Source: a virus
Virus record (IMG/VR): IMGVR_UViG_3300030104_004495
Location: 1-29,114 of that record
Direction: 5' to 3' (one strand)
DNA: 29,114 bases
Positions 1 to 7,082 of the stretch are shown here, one piece after another. The notes under the pieces were generated by a model. It was not told the DNA's origin. It searched no databases and was given only the letters and a program-made list of their open reading frames with translations. The position numbers and the translations under genes are program-made. Numbering within the stretch: position 1 is the first letter of the stretch; each line of letters begins with the position of its first letter.

Positions 1-133
1 ACTGCAGACATAAGTGGAAAAGGCTTACTTATTTTCTAAGGAGAGTGCCGAGAGGGAAAACAATTACTATAAATGGAAAAGCTTACAAAGGTGGCCAGTT
101 TTTACCAGCTAATGAGATGAAACATTTTAAGGT
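1..133 (+). repeat. Terminal direct repeat, left copy
   Basis: Identical to 28982-29114 except position 56 (G here, A at 29037). The mismatch changes GGG to GGA, both Gly, so the portal frame is kept. This is the signature of a circular or terminally redundant genome; an assembly overlap is equally possible. Confidence 0.95.
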
Positions 134-227
134 AGTAAATAACAATTTTGTTGGGCCTTTTGGAAAGCCAGTTTTACCTCCTGAAAACCCAACAGCAACT
201 AATCGTAACCCTAAAGTTTTAAGCTAA
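1..227 (+). CDS. Portal protein, C-terminal end (continues from the right edge)
   Basis: This is the last 75 codons of the portal gene that starts at 27280. The frame is open from base 3 and reads CRHKWKR and RRVPRGKTITINGKAY before the stop at 225-227. The identical frame occurs at the right end, so a GTG start at 45 is not needed and I reject it. The stop overlaps the next start (TAATG). CRHKW resembles the Cys/His cluster found at the end of MuF/SPP1 gp7-type minor head proteins, which may mean that a minor-head-like domain is fused to the portal; that link is an inference. Confidence 0.85.
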   Translation, partial: CRHKWKRLTYFLRRVPRGKTITINGKAYKGGQFLPANEMKHFKVVNNNFVGPFGKPVLPPENPTATNRNPKVLS

Positions 228-748
228 TGCCTTTACCAGTTCAAATACTATTCGTAAATGAGAATTATGTAAAAAGATATTCAACTATCAATGGATCAGT
301 TGACGCTACTTTTTTAGAGCCTCGTATTATCTTGGCCCAGGATAAGTGGATCCAGCCGATCCTTGGAACTAATTTATATAAAAAACTCCAAACTGATGTT
401 GCAGCTGGATCAATAGCTGGAGCTTACAAAACGCTTATGGAGGACTACTTAATGAGAGCCACTTTACATTGGAGCTTGGTTGAAATTTTGCCGAGCTTAT
501 TATACAAAGTAAATAACGGATCTTTAAGCACTTATAGTTCTGACGATAGCACAGCAATAACGAGAGGAGAGCTCGATCGCTTAGTAGAGGAGCAAAGATC
601 AAACGCTCAATTTTACAGCGAGAGAATGAAAGATTACCTATGTGCAAACTCAAGCTCTTTTCCTGAATATAACACAAGATCAACCTCAGATCAAATGTGC
701 CCAATAAAAGGCACGATCTATTACGAGGGTGGTATGGAAATCGGATAG
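227..748 (+). CDS. Putative head-tail connector/adaptor protein
   Basis: A 173-residue protein beginning four bases inside the portal stop (TAATG), so translation is probably coupled to the portal. It is mainly helical, with a conserved-looking N-terminus (FVNENYVKRYSTINGSVD) and a central stretch QDKWIQPILGTNLYKKL, reminiscent of small helical adaptor proteins that follow portal genes in Bacteroidota phages. No catalytic motif is visible. Position directly after the portal supports a role at the portal-tail joint, but I do not recognise a named family with certainty. A terminal Cys-Pro pair and short acidic tail follow residue 155. Confidence 0.6.
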   Translation: MPLPVQILFVNENYVKRYSTINGSVDATFLEPRIILAQDKWIQPILGTNLYKKLQTDVAAGSIAGAYKTLMEDYLMRATLHWSLVEILPSLLYKVNNGSLSTYSSDDSTAITRGELDRLVEEQRSNAQFYSERMKDYLCANSSSFPEYNTRSTSDQMCPIKGTIYYEGGMEIG

Positions 749-749
749 T

Positions 750-869
750 ATGAAGCGAGCACTTGAACGAGAAAAAAATGAGAAAAAGTTAAAAGTTTAC
801 TTAACTAATAAAAATAAAAAAAATGATAAACAAGGAACTATTGTCAAAGATCGGAAACGAGTGCGTTAG
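750..869 (+). CDS. Possible very basic 39-residue protein
   Basis: The ATG lies one base after the preceding stop and the frame stays open for 39 codons, encoding an extremely Lys/Arg-rich peptide starting MKRALEREKNEKKLKVYL. It overlaps the start of the next gene by 47 bases in another frame. The tight spacing favours a real gene. Short length and A-rich composition make chance equally plausible. Function unknown. Confidence 0.35.
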   Translation: MKRALEREKNEKKLKVYLTNKNKKNDKQGTIVKDRKRVR

Positions 870-1023
870 TGATCACATACTCTTACTAAATGCTGGAGCA
901 ATAGGTTTCAGTTTTGCAGATATAGAGAGTATGTTGAAAATTTTAGTATTGTTCCTATCAGCTGTTTATACAGCGATCAAGATATACCAAATGTGTAAAA
1001 AACATGGCGAGAAAAAAGACTAA
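823..1023 (+). CDS. Small membrane protein, holin candidate
   Basis: A 66-residue protein with a weakly hydrophobic segment (about residues 19-30) and a strong membrane segment (about 36-56, KILVLFLSAVYTAIKIY), ending in the charged tail CKKHGEKKD. It overlaps the downstream amidase gene by 20 bases. Size, charged C-terminus and adjacency to an endolysin are typical of a phage holin, which opens the inner membrane to release or activate the lysin. Two further small membrane proteins follow at 1606 and 1763, so which one is the holin and which an antiholin cannot be told from sequence. Confidence 0.5.
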   Translation: MINKELLSKIGNECVSDHILLLNAGAIGFSFADIESMLKILVLFLSAVYTAIKIYQMCKKHGEKKD

Positions 1024-1639
1024 GTATTTAGTGATCCACTGCACAGCCACGCAAGAGGGCCGAGAGATAACTTCAGCATGGATCAAAAAGCTGCACATGG
1101 GTAAAAATGGCTGGAGCCGAGTAGGGTATAGTGATATGATCCACTTAAACGGATCCTTAGAGCTTTTACACTTCGCTGAGGGATCTAATCCTTTTGACGG
1201 ATATACTTCAGCTAAGGAGATGACATGGGGTGTTAAGGGCCAAAATTCACATAGTAAACATATAGTATATGTTGGAGGCGTTGAGGCTGAAAAGCGAGAC
1301 GGAAAATATCAAGCTAAAGATACAAGAACGAGCTCACAAAATTTATCACTCGAAATTTATGTAAGGCACGAGATCTTGAGAGATCCGAAAATCTTAATCG
1401 CTGGCCATAATCAGTTCAGCTCAAAAGCTTGTCCGAGCTTCAATGTTGCCGAGTGGTGTCGATCAATAGGAATACAAGAGAAAAATATATATCAGGCTCC
1501 TGGCCTTTACGAAAGAGCTGGAGATCCTGAGGATCCTAAAAAAAAAAATCAAGTAGATCAACCTGAGGATCCTGATCTCAATAAGTCAAATCTAAAATCT
1601 ATGTTATGGAAATTATTACAGCTAATCTTTGGGAAATAA
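1004..1639 (+). CDS. N-acetylmuramoyl-L-alanine amidase endolysin
   Basis: A 211-residue zinc amidase of the Amidase_2/PGRP (T7 lysozyme-like) fold, expected to cut the bond between MurNAc and the L-Ala of the stem peptide during host lysis. Visible zinc ligands are H12 (VIHCTAT), H135 (AGHNQFSS) and C143 in KACPSF, with K141 matching the catalytic Lys of T7 lysozyme; GYSDMIHLNG at 41-50 supplies the usual substrate-cleft Tyr/His region. No signal peptide is seen, which fits holin-dependent release. After residue 165 comes a Pro/Asp/Lys-rich linker (GDPEDPKKK) and a short hydrophobic end (MLWKLLQLIFGK) that may contact the membrane. A 56-residue membrane-protein gene starts inside its 3' end. 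Confidence 0.88.
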   Translation: MARKKTKYLVIHCTATQEGREITSAWIKKLHMGKNGWSRVGYSDMIHLNGSLELLHFAEGSNPFDGYTSAKEMTWGVKGQNSHSKHIVYVGGVEAEKRDGKYQAKDTRTSSQNLSLEIYVRHEILRDPKILIAGHNQFSSKACPSFNVAEWCRSIGIQEKNIYQAPGLYERAGDPEDPKKKNQVDQPEDPDLNKSNLKSMLWKLLQLIFGK

Positions 1640-1776
1640 TCGGTGTTGCTATGATCGTGTTTGAATTGATCGTAAGGCTAACTCCAAGTGAAAAAGATAA
1701 TAGTATTTACAATATGATCAAGAGGATCCTGGATACTATTATACCAAACAAAAAAGCGAAAGGTGGAAAGCACTAA
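1606..1776 (+). CDS. Small membrane protein, second holin/antiholin candidate
   Basis: A 56-residue frame starts 34 bases before the amidase stop and ends 14 bases inside the next gene, filling what would otherwise be a 120-base gap. It begins MEIITANLWEIIGVAMIVFE, one transmembrane helix (about residues 5-24), then a polar amphipathic region and a Lys-rich tail (IIPNKKAKGGKH). Chained overlaps on both sides and membrane character support a real lysis gene. Function is inferred only from topology and position. Confidence 0.6.
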   Translation: MEIITANLWEIIGVAMIVFELIVRLTPSEKDNSIYNMIKRILDTIIPNKKAKGGKH

Positions 1777-2074
1777 GAAAAAGAAAATCGGTAATTTTTT
1801 TAAGTCGCTACTCCAGGGCAAAAAGGAGAGTTCTAAGGGTATAACTATAAAAGCTGAAGCTCCAATCGTGGATAACGCTTTGAAGCTCGGAAACACTCTC
1901 CTGGGCCTTTTTAAGGATCGAAAAGGAAAGCTCTCAAGCAAGCGAACAATTACTGGTATCTTGGCCACAGCTGCTGTTCAGGATATGGCTATCAATGGTA
2001 TTACATATTTGAACTTGATCCTTGCAGCTCTTGCTGTTGTTCCAATAATTTTTACTACTTTTGAAAAAAACTAA
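1763..2074 (+). CDS. Small membrane protein, third lysis-block candidate
   Basis: A 103-residue protein with a GTG start overlapping the previous frame by 14 bases. The first 60 residues are strongly basic (MESTKKKKIGNFFKSLL, then GLFKDRKGKLSSKR). The C-terminus holds two hydrophobic stretches, about 62-77 (TITGILATAAVQ) and 82-100 (YLNLILAALAVVPIIF), ending FEKN. Topology fits a holin or holin-associated membrane protein. No family recognised. It is the last gene before the hairpin and promoter at 2134-2205, so it likely ends the late transcript. Confidence 0.6.
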   Translation: MESTKKKKIGNFFKSLLQGKKESSKGITIKAEAPIVDNALKLGNTLLGLFKDRKGKLSSKRTITGILATAAVQDMAINGITYLNLILAALAVVPIIFTTFEKN

Positions 2075-2133
2075 TCGGTTTTAGACTGGCGTTTATAAGA
2101 TCAGGTATCCGATATTTTTGAAGCTCTTGAGGG

Positions 2134-2155
2134 TATTAAGTTTGAGCACTTAATA
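2134..2155 (+). terminator. Perfect 8-bp hairpin after the lysis block
   Basis: TATTAAGT and ACTTAATA pair perfectly around a 6-base loop (TTGAGC), 60 bases past the last lysis gene. A T-rich stretch (TTTCTTTTT) follows about 12 bases later instead of directly, so it is an imperfect intrinsic terminator; it could equally be an operator for the promoter just downstream. Confidence 0.4.
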
Positions 2156-2171
2156 ACTTTGAGGGTTTCTT

Positions 2172-2205
2172 TTTGCACTTAAATATAAAATTTTTCTTAT
2201 ATTTG
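2172..2205 (+). promoter_or_regulatory. Bacteroidota-type promoter of the early operon
   Basis: TTTG at 2172-2175 and TATATTTG at 2198-2205 (consensus TAnnTTTG) are separated by 22 bases, close to the -33/-7 architecture used by the Bacteroidota primary sigma factor. The first early gene starts 28 bases downstream, leaving a short leader that contains GAAACAAACTA (2216-2226). Confidence 0.7.
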
Positions 2206-2232
2206 CTTCATAATTGAAACAAACTATTTATT

Positions 2233-2625
2233 ATGAAATTTTATTACTTATTGAAAAATGGAGAGATACACTCCTCTCCTTTTGACAGCTTAAAGGCTGG
2301 AGATCCTTTCAAAAATTCAAGGATCAACAAATCAATTTCGGAGGCCGACTATCGCTATTGCTTAGGCTTCAAAAATTCTCAAATCAAAAATTATAACAAG
2401 ATCCAATCCAAGATCAACCGAGAGCGAAAAAAGCTCCAGGATATTGAGGACAGCTGGATCTTAACTAATATCTTAAAGCCTGGATCCTATCAAATGGATA
2501 AGATCAGAAATCGAGAGGCTCAGCTGGATCAGGCTCAGCTGGAGCTGGAAAAGATCGCAAAAGATCAAGCGATCACATATCAAAATTTTATTAACTCTAA
2601 ATTTTCAGAAAATGGAACAAACTAA
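2233..2625 (+). CDS. Hypothetical early protein, coiled-coil C-terminus
   Basis: First gene of the early operon, 130 residues. The N-terminus (MKFYYLLKNGEIHSS) looks like a small beta fold. Residues 50-120 are highly charged with heptad-like spacing (KIQSKINRERKKLQDIEDSW; REAQLDQAQLELEKIAKDQ), suggesting a coiled coil and oligomerisation. No known family recognised. First position behind an early promoter is where phages often place host-takeover or anti-defence proteins, but nothing in the sequence proves that. Confidence 0.7.
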   Translation: MKFYYLLKNGEIHSSPFDSLKAGDPFKNSRINKSISEADYRYCLGFKNSQIKNYNKIQSKINRERKKLQDIEDSWILTNILKPGSYQMDKIRNREAQLDQAQLELEKIAKDQAITYQNFINSKFSENGTN

Positions 2626-2803
2626 TCTTTTTGAGATCCGAGCAACATTGAAATCGGATCCTAACGAATCGGAGCTGATCGACACAGCTTCAAATCTGAG
2701 AGAGGCTCGGAGCTTATTGAACGAGTATATTATGGCTTTTCAAAGCTCGATCGGATCAACTTATCTTAATTTATTTATTACTAAAAACAGAACAAAATCA
2801 TGA
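2612..2803 (+). CDS. Hypothetical early protein, 63 residues
   Basis: Overlaps the end of the previous gene by 14 bases; its start codon is followed at once by the recurrent word GAACAAACTA. The product begins MEQTNLFEIRATLKSDPNES and looks like a small alpha/beta protein with one amphipathic helix (residues 25-46) and a basic end (KNRTKS). No motif or family recognised. The chained overlap (the next gene starts 4 bases before its end) supports real translation. Confidence 0.6.
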   Translation: MEQTNLFEIRATLKSDPNESELIDTASNLREARSLLNEYIMAFQSSIGSTYLNLFITKNRTKS

Positions 2804-2988
2804 ATTTATTTACTAAGCTTTTTAATTTCTTAAAGCCTAAAAAAAGAGATCCGAAAACTATCGGAAAAAAAATGATCAAGATAATCGCTCTTGAAACTGG
2901 GATCCTTTGCGAACATTGGAAAGGATCGGATCCTGAGATCTATGTGCGAGTGATCAACTATAAACAAAACGGATATATTAACTACTAA
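2800..2988 (+). CDS. Hypothetical basic early protein, 62 residues
   Basis: ATGA overlap with the preceding gene. The N-terminal 27 residues are amphipathic and Lys-rich (MNLFTKLFNFLKPKKRDPK), followed by a small predicted beta region (IYVRVINYKQNGYINY). The N-terminal helix could touch a membrane or nucleic acid. No family recognised. Confidence 0.6.
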   Translation: MNLFTKLFNFLKPKKRDPKTIGKKMIKIIALETGILCEHWKGSDPEIYVRVINYKQNGYINY

Positions 2989-2999
2989 TTTTTAAGAAA

Positions 3000-3446
3000 A
3001 TGAAACAAACTAATTTTATTTACACCAATTTATGCGACAAAGATCTGAAAGATCTCAAAGCCTGGATCAAAACAAGAAAAGAAATGTGCGAGAGCCAAAT
3101 CATAAGCTATTCACGCAGCTTAGGAAAGGCGAGCTCCAGGATCCCAAATGATGACGAACAAACTCTTTTTGATATTAAATTTTACTCAAGGCAAATCTCA
3201 GATTATGCAATCGAGCTCAAATCGATCGAGCAAATCGAGAGGCTGGCTGATCATAGTTTTTCGGTTGAGGAGGAGATCAGTTATACTGAGATCAAAAACA
3301 AAGAGGAGATAATCAAGGCCCAGGCTGAAGCGATCAGCGAGATCCACACATACTGCAAAGATCTCCAGCTGGCCGAAAGCCAAGAGCTTCGTATTGAGGA
3401 GCTAATAAATAACCTAAGTGAAACCATTAAATATATAAGATCATGA
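3000..3446 (+). CDS. Hypothetical helical early protein
   Basis: A 148-residue, almost entirely helical protein. Residues 20-60 (KTRKEMCESQIISYSRSLGK) and 75-145 (charged, with EEEISYTEIKNKEEIIKAQ) suggest one or two coiled coils. Start begins with ATGAAACAAACTA, the word shared by several early gene starts. It overlaps the next gene by 4 bases. No catalytic residues or known family seen. Confidence 0.65.
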   Translation: MKQTNFIYTNLCDKDLKDLKAWIKTRKEMCESQIISYSRSLGKASSRIPNDDEQTLFDIKFYSRQISDYAIELKSIEQIERLADHSFSVEEEISYTEIKNKEEIIKAQAEAISEIHTYCKDLQLAESQELRIEELINNLSETIKYIRS

Positions 3447-3742
3447 GTTACCATTCAAAAATTTATTTCAAAACGCAAAGCGATCGAAAAAGCAACCAAT
3501 CGTTTGGCTGCAACGAATACGCAAAGATCGAGCTCTTTGTTGGCCGATCTAAAAATAATAAACACCGAGCTGCAAATATATATGTTACTTGTGATGAAAG
3601 AGAGGATCACTTTCGATATGAGCTCAAGATCAACGGAGAGATAATCAATGTTGTTACTCTTGATAAGGGATCGAATCAGTTTTCTGAACACCCTGATCAG
3701 ATCCCAAATTACGAGCAAAAGAAAAACTTGTATCTAATATGA
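3443..3742 (+). CDS. Hypothetical early protein, 99 residues
   Basis: A 99-residue protein in an ATGA overlap with its neighbour, and itself overlapping the next start by 4 bases. Predicted mainly beta strands (YAKIELFVGRSKNNKHRAAN; NIYVTCDEREDHFRYELKIN; EIINVVTLDKG), which looks like a small beta sandwich or barrel. No family recognised. Tight packing with neighbours argues that it is translated as part of the early operon. Confidence 0.6.
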   Translation: MSYHSKIYFKTQSDRKSNQSFGCNEYAKIELFVGRSKNNKHRAANIYVTCDEREDHFRYELKINGEIINVVTLDKGSNQFSEHPDQIPNYEQKKNLYLI

Positions 3743-4059
3743 GAGCTCAAGCAACTTACTGGAGGCCAAGTGGGGGTGTGAAAACCCTCACTATCAGATC
3801 AAGATCTCAAATCGAGGATCTTTGTCCTGATCCTATTGAATACAAGCTCAAAGAGAAAGATCTCAAAGCTTTACCAGCCATGTATCAAGAGTATGATCTT
3901 TTGATCATGAGCAAGGGAGGCAAGATCGTAAGATCAACCGAGCATGATAAATTACCAACTAAACTCAATGTTAAGCTCTTTTTAACGCTTAATAAGGTTG
4001 TGGGGGGTAATTGCTTGTTCATAAATAGTAACGCCCTTAAAACTCTTAAAAATGGGTAA
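3739..4059 (+). CDS. Hypothetical early protein, 106 residues
   Basis: ATGA overlap with the upstream gene. Starts MRAQATYWRPSGGVKTLTIR, continues with a charged middle (IEYKLKEKDLKALPAMYQEY) and ends SNALKTLKNG. Mixed alpha/beta; no catalytic motif or family recognised. The end of the gene (CTTAAAACTCTTAAAAATG) also forms the A-rich leader of the next gene, whose ATG lies inside it. Confidence 0.6.
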   Translation: MRAQATYWRPSGGVKTLTIRSRSQIEDLCPDPIEYKLKEKDLKALPAMYQEYDLLIMSKGGKIVRSTEHDKLPTKLNVKLFLTLNKVVGGNCLFINSNALKTLKNG

Positions 4060-4249
4060 AATGAGCGAGCTATATATCAAGCAAATGGAGGAGGATCAAG
4101 ATCAAGATCGATACCTTGACGAGGCTTATTACTATAATCTTTGGAACAGCGATCGTATGCGATCAAACAAAGATCAAAAAGAAACGGAGAAAGATCCAGC
4201 CGATAAACAAGTGGATCTAATTACTAAACAATTAAATTTTAAGTTATGA
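4052..4249 (+). CDS. Hypothetical small acidic early protein
   Basis: A 65-residue very polar, acidic protein (MEEDQDQDRYLDEAYYYNLW near residues 11-30), probably disordered or a single helix. The start overlaps the preceding gene by 8 bases and its stop overlaps the SSB-like gene start by 4 bases. A DNA-mimic or inhibitor role would fit the charge but is speculation. A second in-frame ATG exists three codons later. Confidence 0.5.
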   Translation: MGKMSELYIKQMEEDQDQDRYLDEAYYYNLWNSDRMRSNKDQKETEKDPADKQVDLITKQLNFKL

Positions 4250-4896
4250 GTATTAAAGCAAAACAAAAGGAAAGCACGAGAGAGAAAGTTCCAGCTGGAA
4301 CACATATCGCTCGCTGTTATAGTATGATCCATATCGGAACTACTACCTGGGAGTATTTAGGAGAAACTAAAGAAACCGACAAAGTAAGAATATCTTTTGA
4401 GATCCCTGAGGAGCTGAGAGAGTTCCAGGAGGGTTGTCCTGAGCCTATGGTTATCGATAAGGAATATACCTTGTCTATGCACGAAAAGGCTAATCTTAGG
4501 AAAGATCTTGAAAGCTGGAGAGGGAAAACATTTACTGAAGCTGAGGCGAGAGATTTCGATATACTTAAGTTGATCGGAGTTCCTTGCAGCCTTGGAGTGA
4601 TCCATAAGGATACGAAAGCTGGAAACACTTACGCTCGTATTTCAGGGATCTCAGGATTGCCGAAAGGAGTAAAATGTCCTGATCAAATGAACGCTACTAA
4701 AATTTTCGACTACAATGAGAATTTCAATACTGAGTTTGTTGATCAACAGCCTGATTGGATAAGCGATCAGATCAAATCTACTCCTGAATGGAAAACAAAG
4801 CTCCAGGAGCTTAACATGGATCAAGAGCTGGCTCAAAAGATCGATCAAGATCAGCCAGTTAATACTAATCAAGAGGACGAGGATTGTCCTTTCTAA
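4246..4896 (+). CDS. SSB-like single-stranded DNA-binding protein candidate
   Basis: A 216-residue protein whose N-terminal ~160 residues (VPAGTHIARCYSMIHIG, RISFEIPEEL, SMHEKANLRKDLESWRGKTF, SGISGLPKG) match the pattern of a phage replication-region protein common in Bacteroidota phages and thought to be a beta-barrel ssDNA-binding protein. The C-terminus is a low-complexity Gln/Asp linker ending EDEDCPF, closely resembling the acidic tip ending in Pro-Phe through which bacterial SSB recruits replication and repair partners. Position just upstream of replication genes supports this. The fold assignment is inference; the tail is directly visible. Confidence 0.65.
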   Translation: MSIKAKQKESTREKVPAGTHIARCYSMIHIGTTTWEYLGETKETDKVRISFEIPEELREFQEGCPEPMVIDKEYTLSMHEKANLRKDLESWRGKTFTEAEARDFDILKLIGVPCSLGVIHKDTKAGNTYARISGISGLPKGVKCPDQMNATKIFDYNENFNTEFVDQQPDWISDQIKSTPEWKTKLQELNMDQELAQKIDQDQPVNTNQEDEDCPF

Positions 4897-4907
4897 AATC
4901 AAATAAA

Positions 4908-5354
4908 ATGAAAAATAACAAACTATTACTATTGGATAAGGGATCAGTTTCTCAGCTTGCAGCTGATCTCGTTGAGGCTGTAAATAATGGAGAAACAAAC
5001 CCCCTTGAAGCTTATGTAGCGATTAAGCACATGGAGGAGGTATGTAAGCTCGCAAACAAAGCCTTGAAAGAGCAAGCGATCGAGGAGGCCTCAAAGCATG
5101 GGCCTGAAAGCCGAGATCTACAATTACATGGAGCTCAGATCCAAGTTAAGAACGGAGCTGGACGCTGGAATTTTAAGGCCATACCTGAAGTGGTTAAAGC
5201 TGAGGAGGATCTCAAAGCCTTAAAAGAGAGGCACAAACAAGCTTATAAAATGAGCGAGCGAGGAGATCAAATGGTATCGGAACATGGAGAGCTGATCAAG
5301 CCAGCTGGTTACTATCATGGAGGCGAAGTGATCGCTGTTAAATTATTGAAATAA
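4908..5354 (+). CDS. Conserved-looking phage protein in the replication operon
   Basis: I choose the ATG at 4908 (MKNNKLLLLDKGS), 12 bases after the SSB stop and preceded by AAATAAA, over a TTG at 4884 inside the SSB gene. The 148-residue product is helical at the N-terminus (AADLVEAVNNGETNPLEAYV, KHMEEVCKLANKALKEQAIE), has a central beta region (LHGAQIQVKNGAGRWNF) and a charged helix (EDLKALKERHKQAYK). I cannot name a family; proteins of this shape occur beside recombination or SSB genes in phages. Next gene starts in its stop (TAATG). Confidence 0.65.
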   Translation: MKNNKLLLLDKGSVSQLAADLVEAVNNGETNPLEAYVAIKHMEEVCKLANKALKEQAIEEASKHGPESRDLQLHGAQIQVKNGAGRWNFKAIPEVVKAEEDLKALKERHKQAYKMSERGDQMVSEHGELIKPAGYYHGGEVIAVKLLK

Positions 5355-5569
5355 TGAGAGCGTGGATACCAACTTCAAAATTTCAGGATCAACTCAAATC
5401 GAAGTTTGAAACTAAGGCCGAGCTTATGGATCTCCTGGAGATCTCTCGGCCTACGCTTGACAGCTTCATGCGAGAGGAGAGGAGGTTTTTACCATACTTG
5501 CCGATATTGGCTCGTAAAATGAAAACAAAGCCTGAAAAATTGTTTAACCTTTTAGACAACAGATTATGA
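5354..5569 (+). CDS. Small HTH DNA-binding protein candidate
   Basis: A 71-residue basic protein. Residues 21-42 (KAELMDLLEISRPTLDSFMR) fit a helix-turn-helix: first helix KAELMDLL, turn EIS, recognition helix RPTLDSFMREE, followed by LPILARKMKTKPEKLFNLL, as in the helical tail of Cro/XRE-type domains. It could regulate the early operon or help at the origin. Coupled on both sides (TAATG upstream, ATGA downstream). Confidence 0.6.
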   Translation: MRAWIPTSKFQDQLKSKFETKAELMDLLEISRPTLDSFMREERRFLPYLPILARKMKTKPEKLFNLLDNRL

Positions 5570-5808
5570 GAATTGATCGAAAGCTCAGCACTAAGATCCC
5601 ACAAGGAATTATTACGATTTACTATTTCAATGGAGAGGTAAATCTTTTATTCAAAAACAAGTGTGCCTTAGAGCTGGGATCTTTCGTATCAGTTAAGCTG
5701 TTAAATCGAATTTTCTACGAGCTTCAGATCCATGAGATCAGCTTGTGGGAGTTCGAGCAGCTTCGTGATCATGTTCCTAAAATAAAAATACTAAATCATG
5801 GAATATAG
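5566..5808 (+). CDS. Hypothetical early protein, 80 residues
   Basis: An 80-residue protein of mixed beta strands (GIITIYYFNGEVNLLFKNK) and a C-terminal helix (SLWEFEQLRDHVPKIK). Overlaps the upstream gene by 4 bases and the replication initiator by 11 bases. No motif recognised. Confidence 0.55.
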   Translation: MRIDRKLSTKIPQGIITIYYFNGEVNLLFKNKCALELGSFVSVKLLNRIFYELQIHEISLWEFEQLRDHVPKIKILNHGI

Positions 5809-6544
5809 TTTCAACATACATATAGCTCAAGAGTTTGGAGTAGAGGAGGCGATCATGATCAAGAACTTTCAGTTTTGGATCTTGAAAAATAAAGCAAACA
5901 AAAAGCATGAGCACGAGGGTAAAACCTGGACTTATAACTCGGTTGTTTCTTTTGAGAGAGTTTTTCCTTTTTGGAGTAAATCTCAAATAGCCAGGATCCT
6001 GAAATCATTAGTCGAAAAAGAAGTTCTTATCGTTGGGAATTTTAACAAGTCAAAATATGATCGGACACGCTGGTATAGCTTTTCGGATATTCAAATGTTA
6101 GATACTGAAAAGTGGAAAACATTAAAAGAGAAAAAGGAAAACGCTAAATCGGAAAATGGAAAGGCTGAAATCGTGCAACCTATACCAAATACAAACACAA
6201 ATAATAAAACAACAAATCCTCTTTTTACTCAGCTGATCGCTGAGTATCATAACTGGATATTAGAAAAGGTAGGAGCTCCTCCAAAGATCAACGGAGCCGA
6301 GGGAAACGCTGCAAAGCAAATACTGGACTACTTATCTAAAATTACGGAGGATCCAATCGTGGCCTGGAAATTTATTTTACAGCACTTTGATAGGATCGAG
6401 CCTTTTCTACAAAAACAGATCAAGCTCGTTCAAATAAATTCAAATTTACTAAACATATTAAATCAGATTAAAAATGGAAAAAATACCAATCAACAAAGCT
6501 CTCAAGGCCTTGAAGCAAAGATCCGAGCAAGGAGGCAAGGATAA
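5798..6544 (+). CDS. Phage replication initiator (DnaD/replisome-organiser type)
   Basis: A 248-residue protein. The N-terminal ~105 residues form the winged-helix domain typical of phage O/DnaD-like replisome organisers: FGVEEAIMIKNFQFWILKNK, the aromatic core KTWTYNSVVSFERVFPFWSK, then QIARILKSLVEKEVLIVGNF (recognition helix) and the wing SKYDRTRWYSF. A Glu/Lys/Asn-rich linker (about 112-145) leads to a helical C-terminal domain (LIAEYHNWILEKVGAPPKIN; KQILDYLSKITEDP). Expected role: bind the phage origin and recruit the host helicase. Its last 71 bases overlap the next gene in another frame, an unusually long overlap. The origin may lie inside this gene; I saw no clear iterons. Confidence 0.8.
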   Translation: MEYSFNIHIAQEFGVEEAIMIKNFQFWILKNKANKKHEHEGKTWTYNSVVSFERVFPFWSKSQIARILKSLVEKEVLIVGNFNKSKYDRTRWYSFSDIQMLDTEKWKTLKEKKENAKSENGKAEIVQPIPNTNTNNKTTNPLFTQLIAEYHNWILEKVGAPPKINGAEGNAAKQILDYLSKITEDPIVAWKFILQHFDRIEPFLQKQIKLVQINSNLLNILNQIKNGKNTNQQSSQGLEAKIRARRQG

Positions 6545-7082
6545 CCTACCAGCTGAGATCAAACAAGAGGTTTTACCAGCCTTAAGCGTAAGTAATGAGC
6601 TGAGAGCTTTCAAGCAACAAGTTAATGGCTTAAATGAGGTTAAAATGGTTAACGAAATAATGAAAACGGAAAGATCATACCCCAGCTTGATCAAAAGATC
6701 AAGAGAGGATCACGCTCTCCTTATTGACGAAATTTGCTTACTTATTATTGATCTACAAAAATTTTATAATACAAAGGAGAAACTTTCGGAGGATCAGATC
6801 CTGGATCTTGCTGAGATAATTGTAGGCGAATATACTAACCTCACTATGCTGGATCTTGCTTTTTGTTTCAAACAAGGAAAAATCGGAGCTTATGGAAAAG
6901 TTTACGAGAGAATAGACGGAGGGGTTTTACTTGGCTGGATCAGGGAGTGGGATCAAAAAAGAATGAACATGATTATAGATCGGAGAGAGAGCGAGCATAT
7001 ACAGCAAAAGGCTGCGTGGGGTGGAGCTGCAAGATCAAGTGACGGAACTTTGAAACAATGGATCCAAAAAGGAAAGCTCTAA
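6474..7082 (+). CDS. Conserved replication-associated protein, helicase-loader partner candidate
   Basis: A 202-residue protein starting 71 bases before the end of the initiator. The C-terminal part (YTNLTMLDLAFCFKQGKIG, GKVYERIDGGVLLGWIREWD) matches a conserved helical domain often found downstream of replication initiators in Bacteroidota phages and mobile elements. No P-loop is seen, so it is not an AAA+ loader; it may be an initiator or loader accessory factor. The stop overlaps the following zinc-ribbon start (TAATG). Confidence 0.65.
   Translation: MEKIPINKALKALKQRSEQGGKDNLPAEIKQEVLPALSVSNELRAFKQQVNGLNEVKMVNEIMKTERSYPSLIKRSREDHALLIDEICLLIIDLQKFYNTKEKLSEDQILDLAEIIVGEYTNLTMLDLAFCFKQGKIGAYGKVYERIDGGVLLGWIREWDQKRMNMIIDRRESEHIQQKAAWGGAARSSDGTLKQWIQKGKL

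Noticed and set aside
4884-4907. TTG start giving an eight-residue N-terminal extension to the 4908 gene
   Set aside because: It lies inside the SSB-like gene; the ATG at 4908 has an A-rich leader and gives a natural N-terminus.
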